Origin: Apteryx mantelli
Lineage: Eukaryota; Chordata; Aves; Apterygiformes; Apterygidae
Direction: 5' to 3'
Length of the DNA: 64,000 nucleotides
NCBI RefSeq assembly: GCF_036417845.1
Contig: NC_089994.1
Location: 13,100,001-13,164,000, forward strand
This document shows positions 13,601-27,936 of this stretch, one piece after another. A program made the position numbers and the translations under genes. Below the pieces are notes generated by a model, which made no database searches, had not been told where the DNA came from, and saw only the letters and a program-made list of their open reading frames with translations. How positions within the stretch are numbered: the stretch's first letter is position 1; each line of letters begins with the position of its first letter.

Positions 13601-15449
13601 GAAGCCTCGTAGCTATGGCCGGAAGCCAAACCATCCACAGTTACAGCGATCTGCTAGGCCACTTGGGAAGGTTGCTCGGTAATGTGCATGCCGCAGACTT
13701 TTAGGCAGCTCTGAATCACCCCAGGCACATTTCCGCTGCACGCCGGGTGCCAGGGCATGCCTCAGCTAGCTCTTCTTGAGAATTTGGCAAAACAGATCCA
13801 AGTTTTGAGAAAATTTCTCAAGCAGAAGAGGATTTGGCTTCAAGAGTGTTGCCAGCAGCGCTGTAACAGGCCAGGAGAGATACAGCAATTAAGCCCAAAC
13901 ACTATCATGTCTAAATACAACCTCCCTACATCCATTTCAAGTAGTTAGGTTGTCCTTCAGGAGCTGTGTTACTCAGTGACCTGTTCTTAATTAGAAAGAC
14001 TGATGAAAAATTAGATGAACAAGGAGAAAGAAGAGACAAGGCAAAAAAAGGGGGGGGAAAAAGATAAAATGGAGTCCTTGTGAAGTGGATCTTTTAGATG
14101 GCATCTCATTTCTCCTCTTGCTCATGAGTCCTGGCTACATGGGCTGGTGGCAGTTCACGGCATTGGTCAGGGATGCTGTGCGATGCTGGGCGCTCGCCTC
14201 TCCCAGGAAAGCAAAATGAACCGGAGGGCTTGGGAGGCTTACGGCGGACTTCGTCCAAGTGATGCAGGAGCCAGCGGGGAAGGAGAAATCAGGAACGTTT
14301 GCCAAGGTTTTCTGGCTGACAAATTAATCCAACTTGCTTTCTGACCTCTCAGATTAAAGCATGATTTTCGTTCTAATTTAAAACCAAACTTATCCCTACT
14401 GGTTTACAATATACTAAATACCAGCAGCTTTATATATTTCTGTCTTGCCTCGTTCATGCCAGCAGGAGATGAATTCTTATTAACAGGGGCTGGTTGGTAA
14501 CCAATGCTTTCATTTAAAATACTCTGCCAAACACAGAGTACAGCAGAAGCTCCCCAAGTCAATGTACCCTTATACAATGTATTTTAGCAAAAAATAATTA
14601 CTGAATTTACTCCACACAGCAACTGTGAAATAAATAATTAGAATCCTTTAGTTACTCAGTGTAAAGAAGCTACATAAATAATTACTGACTTACTGACAGC
14701 AACTAGGTTGGCCTAAGAACCCAGGATTGATAGCTCACTTACTCTGCTCATTCTCTGGAATAATAACTTAGATGCCGTTTCTAAATATCATATATCTTTA
14801 TCTTGGATTCTGATAACTGTCAGCTCATCCTGACCAAAGGCACTATGAAAATGTAGCTAAAATGGAGATTTTTTTACGTCTCAGTAAATCTCTCTTCCCT
14901 AGTGCATATTTTTGCAATAGTCAGGATTCTAGTGATGCAATCTCAATTTATTAGTTTAATCTGGGAAATTAGTTGTTGTAGGTTTTGGTTATACATATCA
15001 ATGGGAAATAAAAGCCATTTTGACTTGAATGAGATTTCTTTTCCTATTGCAAGGATGCAAGGAGAATACTGAAAATAATTCAGCTACTGTTGTTTTAGAG
15101 ACTAAAATTCAAAGGCAATAACATGCGAAATAAATACTGCACCAAAATCTCTGATAAATTCAATTTTTTTTGGTGTTTACCTATAGCTGTATGTAACCCT
15201 GTAAAAACATAATACATTAAAAGACTAAATTTAAATAAGTAACACCTCTTATGGTAGAAGCAACTTTCCTCAAATGTTATTATAAACTCCATTTTACAGA
15301 ATTGATATTAGGAAACATTTTTGAAAGTTTCTAAGCCGATTTACAAATCCAAGTCACATCCTTAAAGTGACATTGGGCCAAAACCACACAGTTGTATCTT
15401 CAAAAACATCTTTGGAAAGTAAAAGCTGGACTATAGTTGCTTTTTGAAC

Positions 15450-15625
15450 ATTTTACTAGGTACCCATTGGCATTTGAGGATTTAAATATGTTTTTATGTC
15501 TGTACCTGTGATTTAGACTTTAAGGTGTATTCAGTGCCTTTTGCTACTTGGGTTCCAGTTGCTTAGTCACTTATGAAAGTGGGATTTAGCTGTTCAAATC
15601 CTCTAGACTTTGTGATGCTTAGTGC
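15450..15625. repeat. possible ancient interspersed repeat
   Basis: The segment has repeated 'ggtacccattggca', 'gcttagtcacttatgaaagt' and 'gggatttagc' words, which recall old repeats of sauropsids with 'cacttttgaaaatggga' cores. Similarity is by eye only. Confidence 0.3.
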
Positions 15626-16366
15626 AAAGGCGTGAAAAAAATTGAACATAGCTGCCTAAAAATACAGCTAAATATTCAGTGCATATTATGAAGTGCCTAC
15701 ACAGGTTAGAGTTGAATTCCGTTTAAACAAAAACCACAAAAGTGACCATACTGTTTACTGAATACTGTCAAATTAGTATATGGAGATAGTGATCAAATGC
15801 CTTTATCCTTCTGCAAATGAAGAATGAGTCATTGCTTTTATATTCACTGAAATGTGGATATAATTGCAGGAAACTACCTGCAGAAAAAATAGTCCAGACT
15901 GAACAGATAACATTCTGCCATGGGCTGGGACAGTTGTGCTCCCGAGACCATCCAGTGCCACCACATGTTAATACAACCCATTCATGTCTTGTATCAAAGG
16001 CATGAAGACACTAGCCCTGACTGGGTTTTTCAACTACAGCATTGAGCAGCTTGCAGTGCTTGAGAACAGGAGATCACGCTCTATGCTACACGTTGTGTTG
16101 CAGCCTTAACTGCCCTGCTTTCAGAAGTTAAGAGAGAGTCAAAGCCAGCAAGTACTCCAGCTTAGCAGGTTGTTGATTATAGTCTTGATTACTCATGTCC
16201 ACCTGGGAGAAGGATCTCAAGCGAAAATGTGAGGAAGTGAGAGATGCCTGCTCTTTGACCCAGCAGTAAATAGATTTTAGATGGTTCTGTTAACATATGG
16301 CTATTTGGAGACTCCTACTTTTATTAGAGAAGTTTTTGCAGGAGTGAGAAGTATCTTCACCTGACC

Positions 16367-16381
16367 TTTTTTTTTTTTTTT
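16367..16381. repeat. poly-T tract
   Basis: About 15 T. Low complexity only. Confidence 0.8.
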
Positions 16382-17317
16382 CTGCATTTCAGTATACTTG
16401 TGTTTTGGAATATAGCACACAGTCTTTAGTCCTTTTCTCCCTTCTTTTGTTAAGAATAGAGATGGAAAGTTAATATACCTTCAACTTTCTCTTTCTGAAA
16501 TTGCGGATGAATGAACCTGTTGAATGAGTTGGAGAAATCCCATTGCTACTCTAATGCTTTGCTTCCCGTGGGCCTCTCAGGCCTTTCTGGAGTCCTGAAG
16601 GAAGAGAATGCACATATTACAGCTAAGACTTTGAGCTATCCTGCTAGTTGGAGATGTAGGTCATAAATAGTCATCTATTAAAATCTAAGAATCAGACTCA
16701 TAATGTGAAGCTAAAATGGGTTTGATCGGAATTGTTCAGTGATTGTGTTGAGTTTATTCTAGTCTTTCTCTGAGTTTGCCACAGTTTGGATAAGGGTATT
16801 TTAGTTAGGTGTCTCTCTGCTTGAGTCAGATTTTTAAATGTTGACAATAATCCTGAAGTTCTATGTAGATCAAAATCTAGAGTGGCTAAATAGATGCCTG
16901 CCTTTACAGTGTCTATCAACTAATATGAGCTGTCAACGGTTCTGTTCCCTTTTTATTAAAACATCTGAAATTTAGCTTCTCTAGCACTGTAAAAAACTTA
17001 ACTAAAAAACACTCATTACTTGAAGCCTGTTAGGAGATTAAAGAACTGAATTGATCTAAACGTTAACCCAGCCACTTTATTCTTTCTAGATCTTTTGATA
17101 TGTTACATATGGGTGTCATAATTTCCCTTCAAAACTGCCAGTGTTCTCCGAGGGAAGATCCATAAATGTGGTCAGGCAAGGAGCGTTCCTGGATATGGAA
17201 AGATTGACCATTTGGACGAACAGGCGTTGGGAACCTGCTTAGCTAGATTTATTGCACAGAACAAGGTAGAGCTGAGCAAAAGGCTTGTTCTGCGACTACA
17301 CTACAGAACGGGCTTTC

Positions 17318-17460
17318 TAGAGACCAGGGCTCAAATCTCAGCTCTACTGTTTTATGTGCATGATCCTGAGGAAGGTTCCTCAGATGTCAGACAAGATTGC
17401 ATTTTATAAGACTGTCATGAGGATTAAACCCATAAATTTGTCTCAAAAATGTAAGTTAGT
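17318..17460 (+). mobile_element. MIR-like SINE relic
   Basis: The words 'ccagggctcaaatctcagct', 'tgatcctgaggaag', 'cctcagatgtcag' and 'gactgtcatgaggattaaac' occur in the order of the MIR core and 3' part. It is strongly diverged. MIR copies in birds are few and old, which fits. Confidence 0.6.
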
Positions 17461-20120
17461 ATAAAGTTTTTACCCAGTCCTTTTTTTGCCATGTGACCTG
17501 CAGTGGTGATTTCAGGGAAGATTGAGGGATCTATTAAATTATGGATGAACTAGCAATAATAATATTATTTTTAGAGATAAACTCTTAATGACCTTTTGTA
17601 ATTATTCTCAAATTATTATTACAGTTATTTTTATGGAAGTATTAAAGTAGCACTTCAAGGCAGTAATCAGAAGTCAGTATTTGGTGTGCTATGTGCCCTG
17701 CATATACAGAATAAAAGTTGGATCTTCTTGCAAAAAGCGCACACTTGCATCTTAAAACTAGATGCTAGAGAGGGATAAGATGAATAAATGGGTGTAAGAG
17801 AAGAAGATCAATGATAATGGTTCAATAGTAAGTAGTAGACATCATTAAAAGTGGCAGTTTTGTTCAGTTCCTGTTTGTTCATTTATTCGTACAGTTTGTA
17901 TTTTATGAGAGAAGAAATCTGGTCTGTGGATGAATCGCCCTCAGGAGGAGAGCTCAGGCAGCTAACAGTTCTGGGAGGGCAGAAGAGAAATCCTTTTCCA
18001 TGAGGCATTTGAGTCCCTCAGATTTTGTGCCAATATTAGGTACCCACAGTTCTGAAGTTTTTACAGCTTTTGGCTATAAGCTCTTTGCTTTTTGCCTCAA
18101 AATGTCCTGGACTGGGCAGATATTCAGTGTATTTGCTTCATAACATCTTGTCTGGATGTTGTTGCTTTTTTCTAGTCTACCCTGGAAATAAAAAAGACTC
18201 TTACTGTTTGACAGGACTTGATTAGAGGAGCACAAATATCTGAAGGAAGTCCCTGTACTACAGCAGGATGAGGTAGGGAGGGCTAATATTCCTACGTTAT
18301 TAGCAAAAGATCTCAAGCCATTAATTTATACTGCACTAGCCTGTTTTGCAAAACAGAGAAAAAGAATCTTGTGCGACTGATCTTGTGGAGATATAATCAA
18401 GAGTCAATGCTGTTGCTAGTGCAGTCAATGATAAAGTCATCAATTTATCATGCTTTGAGATGCTCTTCTGAAAGATGCAGAAAAAGAGTAGCATTATTGC
18501 AATTGCTGTGGAAATTAGCATTATTTATGATCCAGGACAGCTCAGAGGTGCAGACAAATGAAAGGATTGTGCTTTAAAAATGTGTGAGGGTAGACAATTC
18601 CTGCCCCAAAATATTCTTTAGATAAATAGACCAGGCAGAAGATGCTATGAATAGCATCTCCTTCTATCATCTCTTAACTATTTTCATCCATTCAGGATAA
18701 ACCAGCCCAAATTAGCCATTGCTACCTCAGGTTAACTTGGTTGCTGTGGTGTATGTGTGTACTTTCTTGCCCCATAGCATGTCTGAGACAACTCAAGGTG
18801 CTCTAACTTCAATAGAAAACAGCTGTTGAATTTTTAAAAAATAGCAAAAATGATGGATTTTACACCTGAATTCAGGTGAATATGGAACAGTGTAGTTCAC
18901 TGACAGGAAACTATCTTTATGCCACACTGATAGTACATGTTCAGGTTTTTTTGATCCACCCTGAGCCTGGTGAGAACAGTGTCAGGAATGACCTTCTTAA
19001 TACAGTCCTTCAGTCCTGCCTTTTACCCATACCCTTCATGTTTCTCTTGGAAGCATTTAATTTGAATAGTTCTCAGGACAGATTCATCAGGATAGCATAA
19101 ATGATTTAAGGTGATGGACTGCTGTGTAACTCTTCTTCTTGAAAAGATGAGGCCTTGTTCCTGAAGGATAATTTTCTTCTTGATAAAATGTGACATGAGG
19201 AAGAAGTTGCGCTTTGGAGAATAAATACCTTGCTGCAACAGAGATCTTTTTTTTTCAATTCAGAATTTCCTGATTGCTTGGTAATGTCCCTAACGTATTC
19301 ATTAGAGAGTGGATGGATCAGCATGGCACAGAACTAGAATAAGATTCACATCAGGAGATGCAAAAACACAATATTGAGATAGAGGAAGAAATTCTTTTCA
19401 TGTATAAAATGGAAATACTCTGAAGACACAGTGTCTGCGCTTGCTTTCTGCTAATATTGTTCTTCCTCCCCTTACATTTCCATTTGGAAATTGCATTTCT
19501 GTACAAAGGCCTTGTATTTCTTTTCTTTTTAAGTGAAATGGCACATCCTCAAAACTGATGTCTTACTTTAATAATAATGACTTGCTCTGGACTCCTTGCT
19601 GGTGACTAGTGAACCACAAATATATAGTGAGATGAATAATGAGAACAAAAGATGATCACATTATTTACTTGAACTCAGCAATAAACTTTGATTCAAGCGA
19701 GTCCTTTGTATGTTCATTTTTCCAAGAAACTTCAACTGTTTGACCTAAATACAATATATATGGGGGTTAATAATAATGTTTGAGTTTTCATGCGAAGCGA
19801 AGTTTGATAAGTGCCTTTCTATTTAATTGCATGTTTCATCAAATGAGAAAACAGAGTAAGTGACTAAATGTTCCCTAACTGGCACAATGTATATTCTTTT
19901 GGCACATTCCATTTTTGTAAGTATTCCATTTTTTTACTATTAGTCACTTACACAATAGAACAAAATGCCACCTGACCCATACAACTAAAAACACTTTGTG
20001 AATGGCAAATTGTGAATGTTTGCGACAAGCTTTTAGCAAACACTCTGCAGAACAGTCGTCATTGTGAAGCAGTGAAAAAATGTCAATGGCTCATCCAGTT
20101 CCAGCAAAAGAGAATTACAT

Positions 20121-20185
20121 GACCTAAATCCTACTGAAATAGTTGGAAATCTTTCCATTGACTCCATTATGCTTCAAATTGGGAG
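20121..20185. repeat. palindromic MITE-like relic
   Basis: 'cctaaatcctactgaaata' is followed by 'gttggaaatctttccattga', which forms an imperfect inverted repeat around the gaaatctttcc centre. It resembles the same class of relics as 26723-26795. Degraded. Confidence 0.4.
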
Positions 20186-21504
20186 GCTTATCAACTAAAA
20201 TGGGATGGTATTCAGTTATTTTTATTATTTGTTATTGATTTATATTTTGTTATTAAAGTATATATTGTTATATATTATTAATTTTTTTCCTAATCTTTGA
20301 GTAATGTCACAGGTAAGATACTTATCCAAAATATCTTTACACTCTCTATGTGCAAAATATTTCTATCCCAAAATTTCCAGTATTGGAAACTGCCAGTCTA
20401 AATTATGACAGTCTATGGCAACCTGTTTTTTTCTGTTTCACCTTCCTCTGTTGAACTGGAAGAGAAGAATTCCAAGAAAATTAAAAATGATGCAAATGCA
20501 GGATAATAATTCTTGTGAAGTTTAGGAGGATTTTTTTGAAGGCAAATCTGCTGATATATTTTATTCTTTGGGGCATTTCTCCAAGGAGATACAATAACCT
20601 CAGCATGGTTGTAAGAATATTATCATCAAAATTTCCAGAAATCTATGGAACATCCAGAAGAAGAAACACAGTAGATTTCAAGTTCCCCAGAAGTGGCCAT
20701 TATTTAGCATTCTCATGTTTCTGATCCTAATTCTGTGTAAGTGCTCATATAAAAATTATTTTTTTTAAACCTGCACTGCTCTACAAGAGTAGCATTGGAT
20801 CCGTGCATTTCTCTGACTATTCAAAATGAGTTAGGATGGGATAGCTTCTGTCACTCCATTGAAGCATTTTAATTGACTCCAAAATTTTTGATACTGTCTC
20901 TAAAAAGGATTTTTTAGTTTCCGCTTCTTTTTTTCCCACAAAATATTAAGTGTTCAATTTCTGTGATGATCTGAAATGATTACACCAGGCCTAAGCTGCT
21001 AATGTAGTAATGAGGTGGAAGCAAACAAGGCCTATGTCTTTTTACGTTCCATTTCCTGAAAACGAATGGAGTGGGAGGGTGAGTTAACTGGCATTTCACA
21101 GCAGCCATATTATTCTTCACTCACATATCAAATGCTCCTTCCTGAATACTTAATTGCCCAGTACGTTTCCTAATTAGAGCACAAAAGCTAGACAGAGGGT
21201 GCTGTAAGAGTGCTGAGTGTGCTTAGGTCCATGTAGCAGTGAATACACAAGCACTGAAAGGTTTTTTTGTCCCGGTATTATGCGCATGCCTGTTCTGTGA
21301 TGTGCAACAGAGTGAATTTTCAGATGAAATACTGGCTTCTCATCGCTGGGATAAATGGCCGGTTTCTGGCCACATTCCCACTTCATATGAAATTAGCTTT
21401 AAGATATCTCTGCCGGGCTCTTCTAACTAATAATTGGCATCTCAGAAGCTTTGGTGTCATTCAGCACAGCTCGGTCCACCTGGCCTTTCTACCCAAGGCA
21501 TGAG

Positions 21505-21780
21505 CTATACGACGGCGCAGCACCTCCTGCCCGCAGGAGAGGGATCTCCCTGGGAGCGCCCTGGCCTGGTGCCTGTGCTCGGTTGCTCCGGCTGATCCAC
21601 GTTGCATGCCCAGGGGCCGCATGAAATGGGTTGGTCTCTCTCCACCGCTTCAAAGCAGGTGGTCAGTGAAAAGGGACTAGCAGCCTCGTTGGTGTCGTCT
21701 CCTGGAATCAGCTGTGATGGGCTCACTCCTAAGAAAGGGCACTGCTGAGAGGCAAGCGTAAGGGCAGACCGGGAGCACTG
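21505..21780. other. GC-richer patch without recognised gene
   Basis: Raised GC with some CpG. A 92-codon minus-strand frame covers it but shows no known domain, membrane segment or family motif. Confidence 0.35.
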
Positions 21781-23094
21781 CATATGTCACCAGAAGTCAG
21801 CAAGGAGTGTGGAGTAAACCTATCGTCACCCGAATCAGTGCTCCTGGGGCACATATACTGTCCAGTCTGCACTGCTGTATTTTGCTGATTTGTGCTGTTT
21901 TGCTTTGGTTGTTTCTCAGCCTAAGACTGGCTTTTCCTGTAAAAGCCACAAATGCCCAAGTGCTGGGAGCTTCCATAGGCATCATGATATTTCAAAGTCA
22001 AGATTGCTCTTCTAGATTTATGATTTGCAGCAAGGTAGATTTTCAGATTTAAAAAATCTGATATTAGGACTAAAATAGCTCAGATTTTCAAATCTACAAG
22101 TTTAAATATACATATTTATGAACAGGAGTTCTGCTGAAATCGACAACTGAGGTTATATTAACTTAATAAAAAATGTAAGGTCTGATTTAAAAAATCTAGC
22201 ATCTTTTAACAGAAGTCAAGTGATTCTCTCATTTGTCTGGCCAGCTTCTATCAGGTTCATTACTCATTCTTGATTAAATCTTTTCTAATGATTTCTGCCT
22301 GAATGAGAGGTACAGAGAGGCTAGTCACAAATCACTCCTTAGACTCTGACAGTGATGTCTGTGACTCATTTATGTTCAGCTGAGTGCAAGTCCTTAATTC
22401 TCCTTCTTTACTGTAAGGGAAAAGGGTATCAGCGGCAACAAATATCCTAAGGGTGTAAGTTCTAAGAAGGAAAAATTCTATTGTATTATAGCTGGCAGTA
22501 ATCAGAAAATTAGAAAAAATGTTCTAAGTTTACCAGGAAATAAATATAATAGGGACAAAAAGTGTAATAATACTAGATATGTATGTTATTACTATCCATT
22601 TTTCTTATAGAATTTAATTATCTGGAGGAGAAGAAAAAGGCAACTTTTGCCCCTTTGGTGTATTTCTGTCGGAGGCGTCTGTAATCGGCTGGCTGTGCTA
22701 GTTGCACTGCTTGAAAATGAGTGAGTAAACAGGCACCTTTCTGTTGGCTTCGCTGGCCTGAGCAGAATGACTCGCATGGAAAAAGCGGCAGTATCCTGTT
22801 CAAGATCAGTAGAGGCACAAACATTTTGAGGCAGTCAGAGCTTCCAGGGAGAGATACAGCTAGCTTTCGTTTTACCTGAAGTCTTATGTTACAGTCTCAG
22901 TAACGGCAAAGTGTTCATGCACATACCTGACATTAAGCACTTTACGTAGCTTTGTGTTCCGGTGCTACAGGTTAGGTGTGCGAGAAACTTGTTGACGTGG
23001 GACCCAAGCCCATTTCTTGTTCCAGAATAGGCAGGTCTTTATTTCGCATTGCTTTAGCATCTTAACTTCATTTAGATGCAGACGTGTGTTTGAA

Positions 23095-23225
23095 GAGAGA
23101 GAGGGGGCTGCAGCTGCGGCCTGGACGGCAGAGCTGGGCTGCGTGTTTGCTCCAGCACCACGGGATGCGAAGGATGCTGCACTCGGAGTCGGGAGAGGGA
23201 GAAGGGCTGCAGCCTCCTCAGCTCC
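23095..23225. other. small GC-rich, CpG-containing patch
   Basis: Short block with gctgcagctgcggcctgg and cggagtcgggag. No gene recognised. Confidence 0.35.
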
Positions 23226-25580
23226 TCTAGCAAAGCTGTACTCCTGTAAAATTAAACATATGCCAAGTGCAGAACAGCCACTTCCCTCGGTTTGGCCTTC
23301 CAGATAGGAGGAAGGGAAAAAATATTCTTTTTTGCCTCAGCCACCTTTCATCTGTTACTTTTCTCTTTTATCTACTTTTCCTCATAAGGTTGATTGTAAA
23401 TGCCACCTTTTCTGACGGAGAACTGGGCTGCTCTCGGCAAGATAACAAACCCGTGGTTTTTCTCCCACTTTCTTTATATAAAAGAACATTTTTTATTCTA
23501 TTTGCTTTGTTGCCAGCTCTTATCTGTAATTTGGATCATAAACCAGGACTGTCTTTTTCCAAGAACACTGAATAATATAATGGCTGGTAGATTATGGGGG
23601 TATTTTTCAATATTTTTTTTGTTCTGAATTATTTTGATGTTTCAAAATAGTTTTGGAATCTATTCATACTGTATAGAAAAAGCAGAAACAAAAGCTTTTT
23701 ATCCTCTTCTTCATTTCTGACTGCTATGTCTGGTTGTTCTAGTGTTTTGTCTTTCCCTTCCTTATTAAAAATTAGAGAGGTCTTTTCCCGGTGATACCAG
23801 TGTGAGTCAAGCCCTGATCTGAATCTTACTGCAGTCAGCATGCAAATTTTGTCATTTTCCATCAGCTTTGAATCAGGTCTGAATTCTTACAGTGCAGTCA
23901 GAGCTTCAGGTCCTGGCTTAAGACTCTGTTTAGGAAGAGCCTCCAAAAGAAGATGCTTAAATCTTTCTTCAAGCCTGGTATTAGCAGGACTTCGTACAGA
24001 GAGCTACTCTATGCCAAAGGTGGTGCTGGGGTCAGAGAGAAGAGAGCCCCAAAATATTAAGCAGGAGAACCAGACTTAAAGTAGGTATCTGTCCCTCTCT
24101 GCCCTCTAATTTTTGGAGAACTGAATCTCCACTTTCCCCTCCACGGCAACAGTTTCTTCTCCGCTTTCCACTTTCCCTCTTTTCTTTTTTGTAACTGTCT
24201 GCATACTAAGAAACCAGACTCGGGGATAAAACTGAGCCCAAGCCCAGGTGATTTAACTTCAGTCAGAGACATTCCTCACTGGTTATAAATTAGGGAATTT
24301 CTGAGCTGGGATTTAATAGCCGATTTTTAGTCCTGTTAGGAGAGAAGAGAAATAAGACCAAGTAATTTAATTGTCTTCATAATTGCCTAATAATTACACA
24401 GACTGGAACTTTACACAGAGTCAGTCTTCTTGCCATGTTGTGAACGGAGTTTACTAGTTAGTTTTAAGGCTAGTTAGTCCTAAAAAAGATTGTTCCTTGT
24501 TCCCCCTAAAAAAACCTCTCTTTCAAACCGTATCGTTAACGCAGTGGCAGGATGGACACAGAAGGCGCTGTCTGCGATTGCCCTGACCTCCCGTCACCGT
24601 TCCAGTCCTGCCCTCTCCCTTCCCCAGGCACGGAACTGGCAAGCACGCACAAGCCGGAACCGCACTGTGCAGCCCAAACGTCTCTTTAGACTGTATCCTT
24701 TGGGGGAAATGACCCTAAAAGATCAAGAGTACGTAGAGCAACCAGTACCATGGGTTTCTGGTTTCGACTGAGTCTTTTAGACACTGCCGTTATATGAATG
24801 TTTGTGATTAATAAAAATAGATTATAGAGACCTTTCCCGAAACTCCTCATACTAGTCCCACTGCCAGCACAAGGAAGAGCAAGTAAACTCAGGGGAGGCT
24901 GTATCACAAAAGAAGGCTTCTACCGGTTATTGTTCATTTGAGTGATGCTCTTCTGCATCCATCCTACTTGCCAGCTTTTCAGAGGAGCCGGCTATTACTT
25001 TGTGTTTATGCAACCATGTTTCTTGCTGGCTTCTAAATACTGCTCTCTTAAACATTATTATTTGTATTAATAATAATAATAAACAACAAGTAAACACTGT
25101 GCACAAAACTGGTCAAGAGAGTGCTTCACAGAGATTGTAGCATAGTTTACTGCTCTGGCGTTCAATCTCCTGATACCTGCTGCATTGCTAAAGAGAAGTG
25201 AGTGAAATTCTGATGGAGATGCCATAGATCTTACTGCCTTCACCATCCTGCAGCTCCATCAAGGCATTTTTGTCGTGCTTGTTGTTATGCTCCTAGAGCA
25301 CTGAATCTTAATACCTTGTTGTCTGGGGCCCACGGAGCAGACCTGGAGGACAACCGTGAGATCGGGAAAGTCAAGTTCCCTACTAGCAATTGGAGGCGAC
25401 CGAGTCCAGCCAGTGATAGGATGTGGAGTATTGCTGGCCTGGGGCAAGTTGCTAATTAAAAGGTGCTTTACTTGTAGCTTATGTCAGAGGAGCCCTGGGC
25501 TTTCAGTAAAGGGTCTTTTTATTTCTTGCCAATGAAATTATTAATAAGAAGATCAATTTTAAGTGCTGCTCCCAGTTTGG

Positions 25581-25594
25581 GTTGCCATGGAGAC
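25581..25594. promoter_or_regulatory. RFX-type X-box-like site
   Basis: GTTGCCATGGAGAC has a perfect left half and a near-match right half of the RFX palindrome. It lies in intergenic sequence 3' of ADGRD1. Binding is unproven. Confidence 0.35.
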
Positions 25595-26722
25595 CACTGA
25601 CCTGCTGTTAAGGCAAGCCAGTGCCGGGGAGCAGCCCCCGGATTCTCGCTGTTGTCTGAGCATGTTCTGTGAGTTGGATGAAAATACAGCAAATTACAGC
25701 TTTGCATGTCTGAGGCAGGGTAAATCCGGATGTCGTGAATCTCGGGTCAGAATCAATGGGTTTTGCCTTCAGATAAATCCTTCCTTTGCTGTGCCCTTCC
25801 AGACTATCAGGTAGCCGAGAGAGAAATTAAGCCTAAGAGCAGCTGCGAGAAGCACTCCAAACAGAGCCTGGTTCAACTTACAGATGTGAAAGAGGGCCCA
25901 AAGGAGGCCACACTTGCAGCAATTTTGAACGATAAAGGGGAAAATCACCTTCATCTGGGGGCTCAGCTTTCCTTGTGTAAGCCCCTTTTATAGCTCCCAG
26001 GAAAAGCTTTGGGAGAAGTGACTCGTCTGTACGAGAAACGGCTCGGCAGCTGAGCAAGGCATCCCCGGACACAGACACCTTTCTACTGTTCTGACCCTAT
26101 TTTGGCCAAAAAATATGGTGAATACATTTTAGGTTGGGAATTGTGGTGTGGGAACAATCCCTCAGTCAGAATACTGATTGAGGGAAAAGTCCTGCATATT
26201 TTTTAAGGAAAGCAGCTCAATAACTTTTTAAGTGGACTATATTGCCTAGCGTCAAGGATGGCAGAGAACTGGACTCAGAGACCTGGCAGTTCTGTGCTCC
26301 TGCTTGCAAAGTGCCTCAGAAGCTTCCAGGGCAAAGTGTATTTTTTGCAGTATAAATTATTGTGGTAGAATTCCACCTTGGAACAATTTTAATAAATTCA
26401 AACCAGCGGAAAAATAAGTTTGTGCCCTGGATCTGTCTGTATGGGAAAAATATATTCCATAGAAACTGATACCTTCGGAGGCCCAATGTCCATCCTACAC
26501 CAAATTCAAAACGTAAAACCAAATAAGGCACTGACAGGTGGGGTTCAGCCAGCTAAGGCAATACCAAGAGCTAGTGCAGAAGGGCCAAAACAGCTCCTGC
26601 CTTCTCCTGGTGACTGAACCATCCGCTCCCCACCTGAAAAACAGCAAGAGGAATCAAGGACCTGGATCAAAGCCCCTTGATAGGGACACAGAATCAGTTA
26701 TTAGCTGATGGAGACGTTAGCT

Positions 26723-26795
26723 AGGGACAGACCCTCAGCTGGTGTAAGTCGTCATAACTTAATTGAAGCCAATTCACAGCACTTGAGGATCTACT
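26723..26795. repeat. palindromic MITE-like relic
   Basis: The left arm 'cctcagctggtgtaagtcg' and the reverse complement of the right arm ('cctcaagtgctgtga') resemble each other, around a centre 'aattgaagccaatt'. I recall this layout from old non-autonomous palindromic repeats in sauropsid genomes. The family name is not known to me. Confidence 0.5.
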
Positions 26796-27570
26796 TCAAA
26801 GAGCCGCCTTGGCGCATCAAGAGGATGTTTTCCCGAAAGCTGTCGGCCAAGTAGTGATTTCTGTAAATGAATGTTTACAAATAAACCCCTTACCACCTGG
26901 GCTTTATAGATAGGCTCAAATTTGTTTTTATCACATAACCTCAGTTTCCCCAGCTTGGCGGAGCAATGTCAGATGAATGTGGCAGATGTGAATGTTAAAA
27001 GAAAAGAGTAAAATGGCCATTTACAATATCTGGTGCATGTACTGGTAAGAACAAGTAAGAAATGCCTGAGAAGGAATTAAATTAACTGAAGAGGTATATA
27101 TAGAAAGGGAAGTAACCAACTTAAAAGAATGAAGAGAAAACAAGACCTGTGAATAATTTGATTACCATAAACAGAGACCAGCTGTCTCACACATCCTAGA
27201 CAAATACAGTTTGACTTGTAATTAATCTTGTTGTATAAAACCCACCATATGTAGGAACAAAAAGCAGACGGTAGAAGCAGTGTTAGTACAACCTCTTCCA
27301 TGTGCCAATCGCCAAATTAATATTACAGTAGCAGTGGTCCACGTGGGCTATGTAGGAAATAAATGCCTATAGTTTCTGTGACATCTGCTCCAGGTTCTCT
27401 TGGATGGATAATACCAGATAAGTGAAATACAAGAGCTCTGGGAGGATTTACACAAATGGCTAAAATAGTCGGTCAGTAAAGTTCTTAAGATATTTTGAGA
27501 GGTGCCCTAATCAGAGTCATGTACTTTGAAAATGAATCTTAATGGTCAAATAAATTAGATATCTAGAATT

Positions 27571-27581
27571 GGGGGGGGGGG
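27571..27581. repeat. poly-G tract (11 bp)
   Basis: Eleven consecutive G on the plus strand in AT-rich flanks. Confidence 0.9.
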
Positions 27582-27917
27582 TTAAATATATTTATTTTAA
27601 AAAGTCATGAACGAAAAATCAAATTCAAACTGAAGATACTATGAGGATTTATAAAAAAGTTACTTGCTAATAATGGTCAGATTAGAAATGTAGGTTTCAA
27701 ATTGCTCAAAACCAAGAGTAAAGTGCAATTAGAACAAGGGACCATAACCCTGGTCCAGCCCTCATGCTCTGCAGAAATATCATGCAGACCTAAGCACGAT
27801 GATTAATATAGCTGTGAGGAACACTGAAGTAACATGAAACACACAGCACGTTTCAGCTTTTCCTTCTACAAAGTTTCCTAGTTCTCAAACTATACAGCTA
27901 ATAGGTCTTCAGCAGCG

Positions 27918-27936
27918 CTCACTCACTCACTCACTC
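27918..27936. repeat. (CACT)n short tandem repeat
   Basis: About four and a half units of cact, beginning gctcactcactc. Confidence 0.85.

Larger units (their letters stand above)
10490..21490. other. intergenic sequence, no gene seen
   Basis: AT-rich, apart from a mild GC-rich stretch near 14150-14300. It contains a MIR relic (17318), repeat relics at 15450 and 20121, and a T/G-rich simple repeat near 12340-12366. No coding exon recognised. Confidence 0.55.
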
